NCBI GenBank assembly: GCA_026874595.1
Contig: CM049306.1
Location: 27,335,519-27,399,518, forward strand
Origin: Sipunculus nudus
Lineage: Eukaryota > Annelida > Sipuncula > Golfingiida > Sipunculidae
Direction of reading: 5' to 3'
DNA length: 64,000 bases
The notes beneath the pieces are model-generated. The model saw only the letters and a list, made by a program, of their open reading frames with translations, searched no databases and was not told the origin of the DNA. Positions 1 to 11,670 of the stretch are shown piece after piece. The position numbers were made by a program, and so were the translations under genes. Every line of letters begins with the position of its first letter. The stretch's first letter is position 1.

Positions 1-926
1 GGTAAGACAGGCAGACAGACAGACGTAGCAGTTTTATCTGCGCTCCACGGACCAGATGATAACTATGGCAGATCTTGGCAAATCCCTACCCTATAACCTC
101 CACTAAAACCTCACTTTTCCCCGAAACCGAATTTTCACTAACACTGCCTTCGAACTTTGGTTGGTGTTCCTAACACACTTTATCTAGGTAAGAAAAATCA
201 TTTTTGTTTGTTGAATATGATGTATACACAGATAACTTTCTACCCAGGGGCGTATCTAGGATTTAGGAAAAGGAGGAGTCCAACCCAGGAGGACCGATGA
301 CAAAACTAAAAAATGTCTCCAGGTCCGGAGAGGGTTGGGGGGGGGGGGGGGGCAGGCCGCAAGAAAATGGTTTGAAACTCTAAAAAAAGGTTGTGGCTGT
401 TGAAAAAGGGTCAGGACCAACCCCTTCTGCTACCAAGATCATTTTCAATCTGATTAAAACAACTTTCACTTGCCAACAGGATTCGTTCTAACCCGACATT
501 ATCATACATCTTTGTTTTTATAGCTGTTGGCTCACCATTTTTGAAACATGACGGGGTATGCAACCGGAAGCGAAGTAGCGTCAGGGGACGCTGCCGGTTC
601 CTGATAAATGCTCGGCTGACAGCAGCCCCGCACAGCTTGGGTACCAGCAGCATCAACTCGTTGTATATTTCTGGAGGTATGATGATTTCATATTATATCA
701 GTTAATGTATCTGATGCTCGTATGCAGTCTCTGTTTGATAGATATGCATGTGCAATTTTCAGTTATATATTTACTCATTGTCCTTTCGTCGAGAATATAA
801 TAGAGACAATTATGACTTTGTAGATCTGTAATTATCATAATTACACAGTGTATAAATTTTGAGTTTATTTGAGTGACACAGACGCTGGGCACCCATAGAA
901 AGCATGTATATTCATGGCTAATAACG

Positions 927-995
<69 letters not shown>

Positions 996-2680
996 AGAAT
1001 ATATTTTTAGCATTTTCGACGCTTTAATCACATTATCATCACTGTAATGGCATCATAATAGCTTTATTAGCATTAATATGATAATTTTTCCTTTCATCCC
1101 TTTAGTCATACACCAGTGTTAATCGCCGTAGCCACGTTGTTCTCCACAGTGCAGTCACATCGTCATCATCATCTTTATAATCAGATTATCATTTATGTAG
1201 CACGTCATCAACAATCGCGTCATCAACATCACTATAATTACCTTTTCATTATCATCACAACTGTAAATTATCTGTCATTGGTTTTAGTTTTTACATACTC
1301 AATTTTCAAATAAATTTTAATGCTTTGATGACAACACAAATCTATTTTAATTAGTTTAATAATTATGTTTGGTAAATTATTATTTTTATTCATTTTTGCA
1401 CCCAGTTGTGCTATAAAAATGGCGTATTTTATCATACTGATGCATATATTGATGAAAAATAATGTAGTATTCAAATCGAACCAAAGACCGCACCCTAATA
1501 CTATATGTTTCCATTTTACGTTCTTCTGTAAGATACTATTAATAATTGTCCAGATTTCTTTCACTATTTACAGTTAAACAACATATGACACAAATTGTCA
1601 AGTTGTTACAAATATTTGCAAACTGTGAGCTATATCCGATTAAGTTTTGCAGGGTCTATAATCAAATTCGGCTATTTTCTTACATGGAAATGATTTTATC
1701 TTTAAATTTTATTTATCTTCCCCAGGGATTATATTGTAAATATTAAGTTTTTTTTCTTTCACATTTTATGTATTGCTGGAGATTAAAATTTTCTCTCTGC
1801 TAACATATCGCAGAAAAAAAATGTTCTACTCCTTAATTTTGTGGTGTTTTTACCTGTGAATACATTGTTATATTTTGCATTTTACTGGTCTTTTAGATTT
1901 GTTCATGGTAAATTATTTTTAAATATTTTTTGCGTTATACGTTTTAGCACAGCATATTCAATAATCCAGTTTCTATTTTTTTTTAGTTTCTGTAAAATAT
2001 GTTTTACTTTAATAAATTTGGTAACATCAAATAATTCTTAAAAAATGTAATATTTTGGATTTTGAACATGACTTGAGTAATAAAGGTTTTCCTTTAAGCA
2101 AGAAGTATTTGTTACCCCATATAAGTTCCTTTGTATGCATGGTGGCTGATTTAGGACACAGAAAAAATTCACAGCTGTTGTGCTGTTTATTTAATCCAAG
2201 GTTATTAAAAGATAGTTTTGCAACGGTTATAGCTTAATACCATAAGTTGATAAAATATTGGCAGTGATGAAAATATTTCAAATTTATTTGTATGAGAAAT
2301 ATTAGTTTGTATTAAAGATTGAAAAGAAACTTAATCACTTGACGCTGGATAATTCCCATGTCCAATTTTTGGTATCCAGGAACAGTTTGCAACAAGGAAT
2401 ATTGACCCCTTGTCAGGCATTGTAAGACCGCCCTTAGTGGCCGATCCTATTAAATTTTTATTTTATCCAGCTTATTCAAAAGAATTTGTTTAAAATTATT
2501 ATGGACTAATTTTATAATATATGTTATGGGCTATAATTAACAACTTAAGGGGACGATAAAACTAACAGTGACTTCATCAGACTTGTCGTTGACCTGAGGA
2601 TAAATTAGGGTTGAAATCTGAAAAAGAGACCACTGAATTGTCTTCTAAATCAATGAATAATTACAATTTATCTTTACAGC
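1..2680. other. Upstream non-coding stretch
   Basis: No convincing coding region is seen. The stretch holds a run of 16 G at 337-352, a (TA)n microsatellite at 927-994 and long AT-rich text. The phrase GGGGCGTATCTAGGATTT near 247 resembles the ends of DNA transposons common in marine invertebrates, but no partner end was found. The 5' untranslated exon and promoter of the gene starting at 2692 probably lie somewhere here; I cannot place them. Confidence 0.4.
927..994. repeat. (TA)n microsatellite
   Basis: Nearly pure TA dinucleotide run with one TATTATA break and one TGTA break. Confidence 0.95.
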
Positions 2681-2691
2681 TAACCAGCACG

Positions 2692-2788
2692 ATGTTGCTG
2701 TATGTTCTGACACACACGGTCATGCCTGTGTTGGCGTTCTTTGTTTCACTTGGGACTTTGCCAGTGGTGGAACCTGCTTGCAGTGAAG
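2692..2788 (+). CDS. Exon 1 (coding) of the propeller-metallopeptidase gene
   Basis: It encodes the start codon and signal peptide and ends GTGAAG|GT in phase 1. An in-frame ATG at 2653 exists, but it lies upstream of an acceptor-like TTTACAG. The same layout (acceptor, short leader, ATG, phase-1 donor) recurs in the second copy at 18852-18924. Confidence 0.8.
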
Positions 2789-3633
2789 GTACCAGTACAA
2801 TACATATCATAACCGGAATATTAATGAAAGGTTTTGTTTAAAATATATAACAGTTCAGCCTAAAGCCTAAATTTAATGAGCCTAAACAGGCCGCTCTATT
2901 TATATATGCTGCAACGTGCAAAAAAAAACAGTCTTTGTTCGGGCTATGTAATATATAGTTTTGAGTTCTAGAGGGCCCCTTAGGAGTTTCGTTCAGTAAT
3001 AAAAGTTGGCTTTAAGGAAACCAAAATTATGATCTGACTAATGTGATCTTTGTCTCCATATACCACCCCATGGTAATAGTGTCTGCTTTAGCCGTGATGT
3101 GTCACCAGTGCCGTAAAAAAGGTCTAAAAAATTCATAGTAGCATTTGTATAACATGGCATTATTTCAGGGTTTATGGCATCTGTTTAAAAAATGATAGAT
3201 TTGTCTTTCGGAATAAATGAAACGTTAGATATAAGTTTCGAATGTAAATAAGTCAGACGCAGGCAAGAAATATTTTTAATCTGAGTTGATTTGTTTATGG
3301 CATTGATACTTATATTTACTGAAATTTCAACATGTTACTTTTTTAATCAAAGCAAAATGGACACCGACTCTGATGTTTGAGCCACCAACGTCCTTGAACT
3401 TGACCGACGACACCCCTATCAAGGTGCAGTACAGTGCTGGAACGCAGTTCTACGACTTTGACCAAGATGACCGACTCGATCTGATGCTGGCAACGGAAGG
3501 GAGGATTTACGTCTACAGAGGGACAGAGGGAGGAAAGTAAGTCTGACATCTTAATGCATTTACATCCCATTCGCCTGCATTTGTATGACAGACTAATGTA
3601 CATGCCATACCGTCCTCTCCACCATTTGTGTTT

Positions 3634-3692
<59 letters not shown>

Positions 3693-3786
3693 CTCTGGAG
3701 AAAAACAACACTTAATTCACAACAGTCTGTTTCACGGGGTGCGACCCGATCATCAGGTGAATGTGGTTAGAATCAATATATATATA

Positions 3787-3837
<51 letters not shown>

Positions 3838-6576
3838 GATTATTTATTATCGGAAACGAATCTCCCAGGGGCCATTGCTGCAAGCTGAATTGGACAAAAT
3901 TTTGAAAGCATACTGTATATCCGAACGCATTAGGACTAATAAAATCAGTTTTGGTTTTGAAACAGACCTGAGTTTAACTACATCACTGTCTTGATTCTAA
4001 CACGTATATATATTCACAGAAGTAACTCGGGGCATAAATCATAGGAATATTGTTTTCTGTGTTTCACAAACTGAATAAGGGCTTCCCTAAATCAATTCCC
4101 TGATAATGAATTATGTGATAAAATATCAAAGTTCTTGGCGCCTTTAAACATCCATATGGAGTACCCGTGTTCTGATCTCGCGCTCATGGTTTATATTTGA
4201 TATAAGAGCTACGATGTATATAATCTATATGAATCCTTTGATATTCTACTTAAATCCTAGACTAAAACTTCCTCTGCTGTTTCTACGTAAGAGTTATTTT
4301 TTTAAGAGGGCATTATTCAAAATTATTTTTACTTGAAATTAAATATTGCAAATGCAAACGTTGTGAATATACAAAGAGTATTAAAGTGGTAAATGAATGG
4401 GTAAAGTTGTCATTTTCACAAAGGGTCAGTATTTTTATATGGAGAATTTTCCAAACAATGAATTCCAAACTGGCGGATCCAATGGTAAGAAAGGCGTGAT
4501 GAACGTCAACAGATTTTCTTCACTCTGCAGAGAAAGAAGAGAATGAGATGACTTTTTCAGTCTCTTCAGCAAGGGGCTATTAGATGTAGGCCTCCTAGCC
4601 CAAAGCACTAGTCACCATATGTACGTTCATGTATTTCTAGATTCCTGCCGCCGAAACCCGTTACGTACAACGGAGGTATCATAGACACTGGCAGACGAGG
4701 ACAACATCACAACACCATTGTCTACGCCGACATCGACGGAGACCAGAAGCCCGATCTGTTGCATATGGACCATCGCAAGCTGTATTACTACAAACAAACT
4801 GGACTCAAACAGGGTGTCCCAACGTTTGATGAACCAGTGTTCGTGCGGAGCCTTGATGATGTACGCATCGATGTAGCAGACTGGAACAACGATGGGACAA
4901 ATGATGTAATAGTGGGAGCCTTCTACGGAAAACTCAGGGTTTACATGAACCATATTATATCAGGACGACCAGTATTGAGTGATTATATAGAACTTAGACA
5001 GCCGAACCCGGGAGCCTACGTGCCATGGCCGCGAGTGTTAGACCTGAACGGTGATGGTACATTGGAAATCCTTTACAGCAAGAACTGGGGCAACTTTGGT
5101 GTATATGTGAAAGATACAAAACACAGTTATAAAAGGTTTGACCTGAGATTGACAAACATGAAGCCGATCAATGTCCGTCGTCAATTCAGAGAACATCAGA
5201 AACCGGAAGTGGTAGATGTTGATGGTGATGGAATAATGGATCTCGTGACATCAGGACAGAGCGGTCATGTTGTCTTCTTTCGAGGCGTTGATGGCACAAA
5301 GGACCGAAAACATATTATTTTACAAACAATGGCTGCTCATCCGTACGATCTCGGACAAAAAATGGAAAACTCCACCGAGATGTACGATTTGATGTACGAT
5401 TCACATAGATACCTACAAGAGTACATGCTGAATCCTCTGCATCTGGCTTCTGTCAAAGGAAGATTGCGCGTCTGGTATCTTGCCCTGGTAACAGAATACC
5501 CCCAATATTTCGCCAGACAGAAGTTCCAGGTTCCTGGTTTGGCCAGATTTGCTGGTTATATTTGGACAATTATTCTAGAAGCTTTGTCAGACTCTCCAAG
5601 TTATCGTAGGCTTCTGTCGACTGTTGCAAGGTTTGAAGGTTACGCCGCTAAGATATTAGTGGATCGTGGTATTTTAATTATCAACAATAACGGAGCCCCC
5701 GAGAGAAAGATGAAACTCATATATGACTTTCTTATGCTAAAAAATCCTGATTTGTTTGCTCTGGCATATATTACACAGAAAGGTTACCTGAAAGGGAAAT
5801 CGAACAAATACGGAAGTATGGTTAAGGGATCAGTGAACATTTTCACAGGGGCTGACTGGGGAGAAAATTCTTTTCCGCGGGATTGTAAAGTTTGTAAAGA
5901 GAAAGGAAGAAACCCTGTCATCATGACCTTCATGGCAGCCTTGGTTCACGAGGTGGCGCACAATGAACTAGACGTCTCAAGATCGCCGTCGTACAACGAA
6001 ACCCTATTTATGAGGAAATACGAAATCCTGAAACGTGCAACTGAGGGTCACGTGGTATACCGTACACCTGCAAGAAGAGGCGTAGACTGGGACCAAACAA
6101 AGAAGCTGTTCATCCGAAATGGCTGGTGGGATGGTTTAGCAAACTGGAACAATGTTTTCAAAGCTCATTTCCGGTCAGGTGGTGCGGGTGTTGACGTCAA
6201 CAAGAACAGCATCCGTTCTGTTCATATTGACTACTTCGTGAGGGCGCCACAGGAGTCCTTTGCCACACTGGCCAATGAGTATTTTGCGGATACAAAGTTG
6301 ATGTTGGACTTTGCTTTGGAGCGTACTAAGGCTGGGTATCCAGTAAACATGGACTGGTTTATCCTCATTGTTGACTTTTATACGCGCGGTGGTAATGACT
6401 TCCCGTTGTATGTGATTGATCGACACGGTAACATGAAGAAGGACCAAGCTGTAGTGAAACGAAATGCGGAGGGCTACATACATGGCTTCCGATTTGACAG
6501 GTCACTTCCTGGACCGTCTGACTATACTTGTGTTGTAGATGACCAAGGTTTCGTCCAGACCTGCGATGCAAATTAA
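2692..6576 (+). CDS. Secreted FG-GAP/VCBS-repeat protein with C-terminal zinc-metallopeptidase-like domain (three exons)
   Basis: Joining exons 2692-2788, 3353-3536 and 4641-6576 gives one open frame of 738 residues; both introns are GT-AG and phases match. Residues 1 to about 28 are a hydrophobic signal peptide. Calcium-loop repeats of the DxDxDG type lie at residues 67-75, 124-132, 174-182, 228-236 and 286-294, spaced 50-58 residues, as in blades of an FG-GAP/VCBS beta-propeller. The C-terminal ~400 residues resemble no family I can name, but carry HEVAH at 530-534 (zincin HExxH) and, about 100 residues on, ESFATLANEYFAD (E632 and E640 are candidate third zinc ligands). A secreted zinc protease with a propeller for binding is the inference; substrate unknown. 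The start at 2692 was chosen because a splice acceptor (TTTACAG) ends at 2679, so an upstream 5' untranslated exon is likely. A diverged pseudogene copy lies at 18852-27462. Confidence 0.88.
3353..3536 (+). CDS. Exon 2 of the propeller-metallopeptidase gene
   Basis: The acceptor AATCAAAG precedes 3353 and the donor GTAAGT follows 3536; the exon goes from phase 1 to phase 2. It encodes the WTPTLMFEPP segment and the first calcium-loop repeat (DFDQDDRLD). The second gene copy keeps the same text at 19447-19511 before being interrupted. Confidence 0.88.
3640..3836. repeat. (TA)n and (TG)n microsatellites in intron 2
   Basis: A TA run at 3640-3691 and a TG run at 3788-3836 lie in the 1.1-kb second intron of the propeller-metallopeptidase gene. 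The rest of this intron shows nothing recognisable. Confidence 0.95.
4641..6576 (+). CDS. Exon 3 (last) of the propeller-metallopeptidase gene
   Basis: It follows the acceptor GTATTTCTAG and runs uninterrupted to TAA at 6574-6576. It carries four of the five calcium-loop repeats and the entire HEVAH domain. Aromatic-rich tail motifs (DYFVRAPQE, MDWFILIVDFYTRGG) are shared with the second copy, which supports real coding constraint. Confidence 0.93.
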
Positions 6577-8500
6577 CTTTGATCACACTCTCAGTTGACG
6601 GAGGTATCTGTCACATCTCAAACACGACCTATATTCGTAGGTTATGAGTTAAATTACGTATTATAATTTTAACCGGATATATCCATACGATATAACTGGG
6701 TAGATTTTACTCTGAAACACACATGACTGTGTGACTGCTATTCCTATTTTATACCTTCTATAACATATTTCAACATATATATGGTATTATTCTTCTGAAC
6801 AAATATATATATATTTCATACATAAACTATTCTGACATCTCCTGGCATGGATTCATTTATGGGATTGTAGGGTGCAATATAAAATCGGGGAAGGCGTAAA
6901 GATCTTAAGTAACGCTGCCTTGCCTTAAGACCTACCAAGCTGTTTAATCATGTATCCCCGAAATTCTTCTTTTCCGGAGAACTACTAAAGAAATGTAGGA
7001 TGTTACCCATTATTTTTCATTTTTGCGTGGCGTCTATCCGTGCGCCTATTTCGGTGAAAATCACGCATATCTCAGGGACAGACTGAATTTATTTGGCCTG
7101 ACATTTTGCTCGTCCTTAAATCTTTGGTAGTATTATTGTAAACACTAGACTGGTGGGGCTACCTCAACTGTTTTCAGTGCGTGAATTTTGGGTGAAATCA
7201 CACACTTCTTAGGAGTAGATGAATTTGGTGACCTGAAATGCTACTTTTCTTTAGACCATGGATAACGTTATATTTTACACAAAACTGTGAGCGCCACTTA
7301 CAATCGTTTCTCCGTTTTCATTTCCCAATTTCACACATTTCATCAGCGGCTGGATGCCCTGAACGTTTGCTTGAATACAGATCTTGTATACCTTTGCTAC
7401 GTACACAAGAAAGGTAGCGCTACCTAAAATTGATTTTGCGATATATGTCCATGCGTCTATTTCGTGTGAAAATCATGTATCTCGGGAATGGTTTAGTGTA
7501 TTGGCCTATTATTTTGCATGTCTTTAGAACTTGGTTAGCGTCATCTTGTGACATGATCTGCTATTTTTTAAACAAAAATTTAAAGTTTAACTCAGAAACC
7601 TACTTGAAAGACTTCTAAATGTGATTAAAGAAGTCTAATAATGAAGCCATTAAGATTTTTAGGTCATGACCGTTTATCGAGGGTGACCTTGATCTTGAAA
7701 CTTCATTGTAGGGTGTAATCTAAAAATCTCAGGAATGTTTTGATCTATTGGCCTAAAATACTGTATGTTCATCGATCTCGCTTGGAGTTACCTTCAGAGC
7801 TAGATAGGTATGATTTACGCCTACAATAATATTTCTCTTGTTCATAATTATTTCCTTCAATGGTATGCACTTCTTGAGTCCAGGCTGTTTATCATTGCAT
7901 TCATACGACTCAATAGCGCTTCTCGTCGCAAATCAATACTGACACAGTCTCTGCTCTTGAAGTACTCGCTTCTCTAAATCACTGACAGCCTTCTCTGTAA
8001 CATCACTCAGGCAATGTCAGTATTACCCTGGATATATCAAGAAGCCTGTACCCGAAAATGTCTTCCACACGACAATATTCGGTACCATTCACAAGGATCA
8101 ATTGTCCTGGTCTGTTTGCTGGGCTTCAGAACGGTAGAAAACATTGGTTGCTTACAAGTCCTTCTGTAAACAAAACTCACAATTCACGTTCAAGTATATT
8201 GTTGGCTCAGACACAAGGGATGGTGACCAGTTTCCTTTGATCAAATAATACATGAAGAATGTAGAATCAGGAATATCGCTGCGGTCAGCAGACAAGCGGT
8301 TTAGCGTAGTTTTATTTATTTGTAGTCTTGGTGGTATAAACTCTGACCTTTGACCCAGCCAGTGGTGACGTTTCCTGGGGTCATTTGTAGCGATCTTATT
8401 GTTTAACGTTCAGACTTTGCTACTCTTTTTCCGCCTCGAAACTTTGATATGAAGTAAGGTTTTGACAAAGTCTGACAAGAGTTAATGAAAGAGCGCTAAT
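6577..8500. repeat. 3' flank with a diverged tandem repeat
   Basis: No gene is seen. Between about 7020 and 7800 a diverged unit of roughly 140-150 bp recurs three to four times, marked by variants of 'cgtctatttcg-gtgaaaatca' followed by 'attttgc-cgtctttaga'. The rest is AT-rich single-copy-looking text; no clear polyadenylation signal was identified for the gene ending at 6576. Confidence 0.5.
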
Positions 8501-8509
8501 AAGCTTTTT

Positions 8510-8859
8510 TTAGTATACAACGGGACGACAGTTTGTTTTTGAAAGTATTTGCATTATATGTATGGGCCAGTTGGAGTATCTGTCTACTATGACCAAGTAG
8601 TGGCTGCCTTTGTAATGGAAGAAATCTGCACATACGCACTGGAATGGGTAGAGTGGAGAAACCAGAGAATTAGATGGAGCGTTTGGCTGGGAAGGGGCCA
8701 TTTGGTTGCAGTGGTTGCAATTATTCTGAGGTTTATGATATCAGTTGTGATACCTGGCCAGAAAATGGAGGACTCTGCTCTGGACATCATGGATGACACA
8801 CCCTGGTGTGCTGAATGGAGTGCGGTGATAACATGTTGCCTGAGGGAAGGAGGAACCAC
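8510..8859 (-). pseudogene. Integrase remnant of the 8.5-11.7 kb Gypsy element
   Basis: Two overlapping frames hold the zinc-binding end (LHSAHQGVSSMMSRAESSIFWPG) and the start of the catalytic core (FQCVCADFFHYKGSHYLVIVDRYS, with the first catalytic Asp). The rest of the DDE core is missing. Confidence 0.8.
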
Positions 8860-9058
8860 TACTCTGTCTTTGTATATAACAACACCATCAACAGTGGATA
8901 AGTGGTCACGAAACTGGTGGTACTCTCACAATAAGTCCGGTAAGCTATTGCGGGTATCAGGCAGTGTCAATCAGCTTTACCAATTGAAACATGTCCTCAT
9001 CACCTGTCGTAGTAGTTTTAATCATGTCCCATGTGACTCACGGCAGTGAACCGATGGA

Positions 9059-9403
9059 TTACACCGCTGAGGAGTAAAGGACATATTCGGCTGAACCGTC
9101 ATCTGGTATATCGCACTTTTCTGGTCTTGAATCGCTGATGTGGTGTAGCGTTGGGATGTCCAGAAAGTCTATGCAGTTGTCATCCAGGCAAACTGAAGCA
9201 ACGTCATCTGTCAACACCATGTGTTTTGGTCCACCTGTTGGGTGACGTGACACCGTGTCAGCAGCACGATGTTTAGCTCCGGGCACATGTACCATCTGGA
9301 ACCTATAGCGCAGAGTTTTTTCTTTCAGGTTGCGAAGTCTAGCATTTGGGATGATTTCAAGCGATCGGTCCCCGAATATTTTCAGTAAGGGCTTATGGTT
9401 CAA
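9059..9403 (-). pseudogene. RNase H remnant of the 8.5-11.7 kb Gypsy element
   Basis: It encodes MNHKPLLKIF..., then RLRNLKEKTLRYRFQMVHVP and a HRAADTVSR segment, the usual end of Gypsy RNase H. A stop ends it before integrase. Confidence 0.8.
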
Positions 9404-9419
9404 TGCAATGGTCAGGTTG

Positions 9420-10412
9420 TCACAGCCAAGAACGAAGTGCCTTGCTTTTTCTAATGCATCGTCTTCTGCCAGGGCTTCCCCCTCTACTGGCGCATAGCGA
9501 GATTCTGTGGCACTGGTGAATCTGCTGCCAACTAATGTAGTCTTCCAACCACCATGACAACAGAAAGGTGTGGATTTGGTGCATTGACAGTGCTTCTGGA
9601 ATAGCCAGAAGCCAATACCGTTTTGACCAGTCGATGGCTAGGCATGTCGGTTTGCTCTTGTCAAATATGCGTACGCCCTCTTGGATCTCACTGACAATGA
9701 TCGATTTGGATTCTTGGAATAAACATTCTAAGTGGTCATCCCACCTTAATGGTGTGCCAGGTTTGAGTAGACGTCCAAATGGCTGCATCCTGTCTGTCAT
9801 GCTGAATGCGTAGGATACTTGGTTTACAAGGCTAAACCAAGATCGCATGTCTGTGATATTTTTTGGGCGTAGGGATGTCCAAAATGGCTTGTAAGTACCG
9901 ACTGCACGGTCTAACACTGTCTTTGGTAATTTCAAAGCCGGCAAATTCAACGGTGTCCTCAGCAAATGCAAACTTATCGGGGAACAGAGTGATCCCATTT
10001 TCCCCGCATGTATCAAGCCAATTGCAAGCCTGGTAGAAACTCTCTTCAATGTCCTCGGCCCAGAGAAGGGTATCATCGACACACTTTGTCTTATTGAGTA
10101 TGTCAGGACTATTTCATCGAATCGGCTTGTGTAGCCATCGCCGGAGGCAATGTATCCTTGTGGTGCTGTGCGATATCTATATCGACCCAAAGGTGTGATG
10201 AATGTCGTGAGATGTGTGTCTTCACGTCTGATAGGCACCCTATGATAGCCATTCCAAGCATCAAATACAGTCTTTTTGGTACTTTGAGGGACAGAACGTG
10301 CTTGGTGGAATGGAGACTGGGTGTGGTGAGTTTCTCTAAGTGCATGTGCGTTCAAGGCTTGAAAGTCAACAGTACGACGTGGTGTCCCATTTTTCTTTGC
10401 ACATACTACCAT
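9420..10412 (-). pseudogene. Reverse transcriptase remnant of the 8.5-11.7 kb Gypsy element
   Basis: RT fingers and palm are recognisable (KKNGTPRRTVDFQALN, then VFDAWNGYHRVPI). The catalytic segment near 10065-10090 reads CVDDTLLW in a different frame from its neighbours, so at least two frameshifts flank it. The connection and early RNase H region follow. Confidence 0.85.
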
Positions 10413-10610
10413 TCTGTGGCATCATGTCACAGGTTCACCAATAGGTACAGGTTCTATCACGCCTAGTCGAACATCTTGATCTAGGCCAGCTTTCACTCCA
10501 TCTTGCCAGTACAGTGGAACGGGGACCGGTGTGTGATGGGCAACTGGCGTGGCACTGGGATCAACCATGAGTTATATTGGCGGTCCAACCATTAGTGGGA
10601 GGGGTTGGTG

Positions 10611-11296
10611 CTAACAAGTGTTGAATGTGCTTGACTTGTATCTGTCGAGTAGAAACTGCCTCAAAATATCTCGGTTTTCCACAGTGGCTGGGTAGGGTAG
10701 TTTAGTGGGAATTGGGGGTGGTGGCTCACGAGGTGGACAGTGGCATTTAATGTCAGGGTGGCTGACATTATCTGGCTGTTCTGCTGCACCACAGACACGA
10801 TTCTTTGAGTCCATGGTGTCGCCTATGATTTCACCAATCGTAGGGAAGTATTGTGTAATCATACCAAGAGCTGCACAAGCTTCTCTACTAAGAAACAGTT
10901 TGTCTGAGTTGTCAGTGACATATAAAATTTGTCGGGTTTCAAGCACATCGCCGTTAGGGCCTGTCCAAGAGATTCGAAGGATTGCAGCACCAAGGATCCG
11001 GATGCCCCTGTTGTTGGCAGCATGCATTTTCATGGTCACAGGAATCAGATTTCTTTCTGTGAGCCCAAGTCGATGGATACCTTGATGCCGGCAAGACACC
11101 TCTGGCAGCCAGTGTCAGCCATGGCTGGAATGGAGGCAGTCTTTGGCTTGAACTTAAACGTAGACTTGTATCCCAGGCTCTCGTAGTCGTCAATAACAGC
11201 TTTGACTGTGATATTGATGAAAGGTTGCGGTTGAGAGGGTTGTTTGACCCAAGCATCTGATAGTTTGTTGTACAGATGATGGTCAAGATTAAACAC
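10611..11296 (-). pseudogene. Aspartic protease remnant of the 8.5-11.7 kb Gypsy element
   Basis: Two overlapping frames are needed: ADTGC (retroviral-type DT/SG active-site triad, here DTG) at the end of the upstream frame, then the flap/C-terminal half in another frame beginning near 11099. The frame change lies within about 60 bases of the active site. Confidence 0.7.
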
Positions 11297-11374
11297 TCTC
11301 TTGCCAAAGTTTGAATCATAACATGTGGCTACACATAGGGAGTCAAAGATGGCACCTTTATCTTCTGTCGATTG

Positions 11375-11662
11375 TCAATCGTCAGGTACTTTGGGATGGC
11401 CCTTCCCTCTACACACGGACGCAAAATGATTCATGCGACTACAGTGATTGCATGTTTGACCGTACGCTGGGCAATCTTTCTTCCTGATTTGAGGTGGCGC
11501 ACGTATTCCATACCCAGACTCAATGAGAACATGTCGACAGCGAGACGCTGCGCGCTGCCGCCTCACTCCACTCAAACGCAGGGACTTGGTGCTAACTTGC
11601 CAAGTGCAACAGTTCCAAAAACAAGGAGAAGATACAGGAAAGAAGAAACGTGGAAGAAACAC
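11375..11662 (-). pseudogene. Gag nucleocapsid remnant (CCHC knuckle) of the 8.5-11.7 kb Gypsy element
   Basis: An open stretch of 95 codons encodes a CPAYGQTCNHCSRMNHFASVC segment, a nucleic-acid-binding zinc knuckle of the C-x2-C-x4-H-x4-C kind (CNHCSRMNHFASVC). A frame break separates it from the protease part. Confidence 0.75.
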
Positions 11663-11670
11663 CGATCTCC

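Larger units (their letters stand above)
8510..11670 (-). mobile_element. Degenerate Gypsy/Ty3-class retrotransposon, ordinary domain order
   Basis: On the - strand the order is gag zinc knuckle, protease, reverse transcriptase, RNase H, integrase. The frame is broken several times, so the element is dead. I found no LTR at either side: the integrase C-terminus and 3' LTR are missing at the 8.5-kb end, and the start of gag is not clear at the 11.7-kb end. The element lies between the intact and dead copies of the propeller-metallopeptidase gene but disrupts neither. Confidence 0.88.

Noticed and set aside
1-190. CTTTATCTAG|GTAAGAAA near 189 as the donor of an untranslated first exon
   Set aside because: The sequence fits a 5' splice site, but nothing links it to the gene at 2692 and no matching text precedes the second copy.
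3343-3711. 122-codon - strand open frame through the TA microsatellite
   Set aside because: It is antisense to exon 2 and its Ile-Tyr run is only translated TA repeat. The same applies to frames at 3628-3837, 12656-12982, 12673-12945, 16273-16512 and 16357-16545.
4627-6586. - strand open frames antisense to the propeller-metallopeptidase gene
   Set aside because: They are shadows of a + strand frame with clear domain content.
8549-9049. 166-codon + strand open frame
   Set aside because: It is the antisense shadow of the integrase of the - strand Gypsy element.
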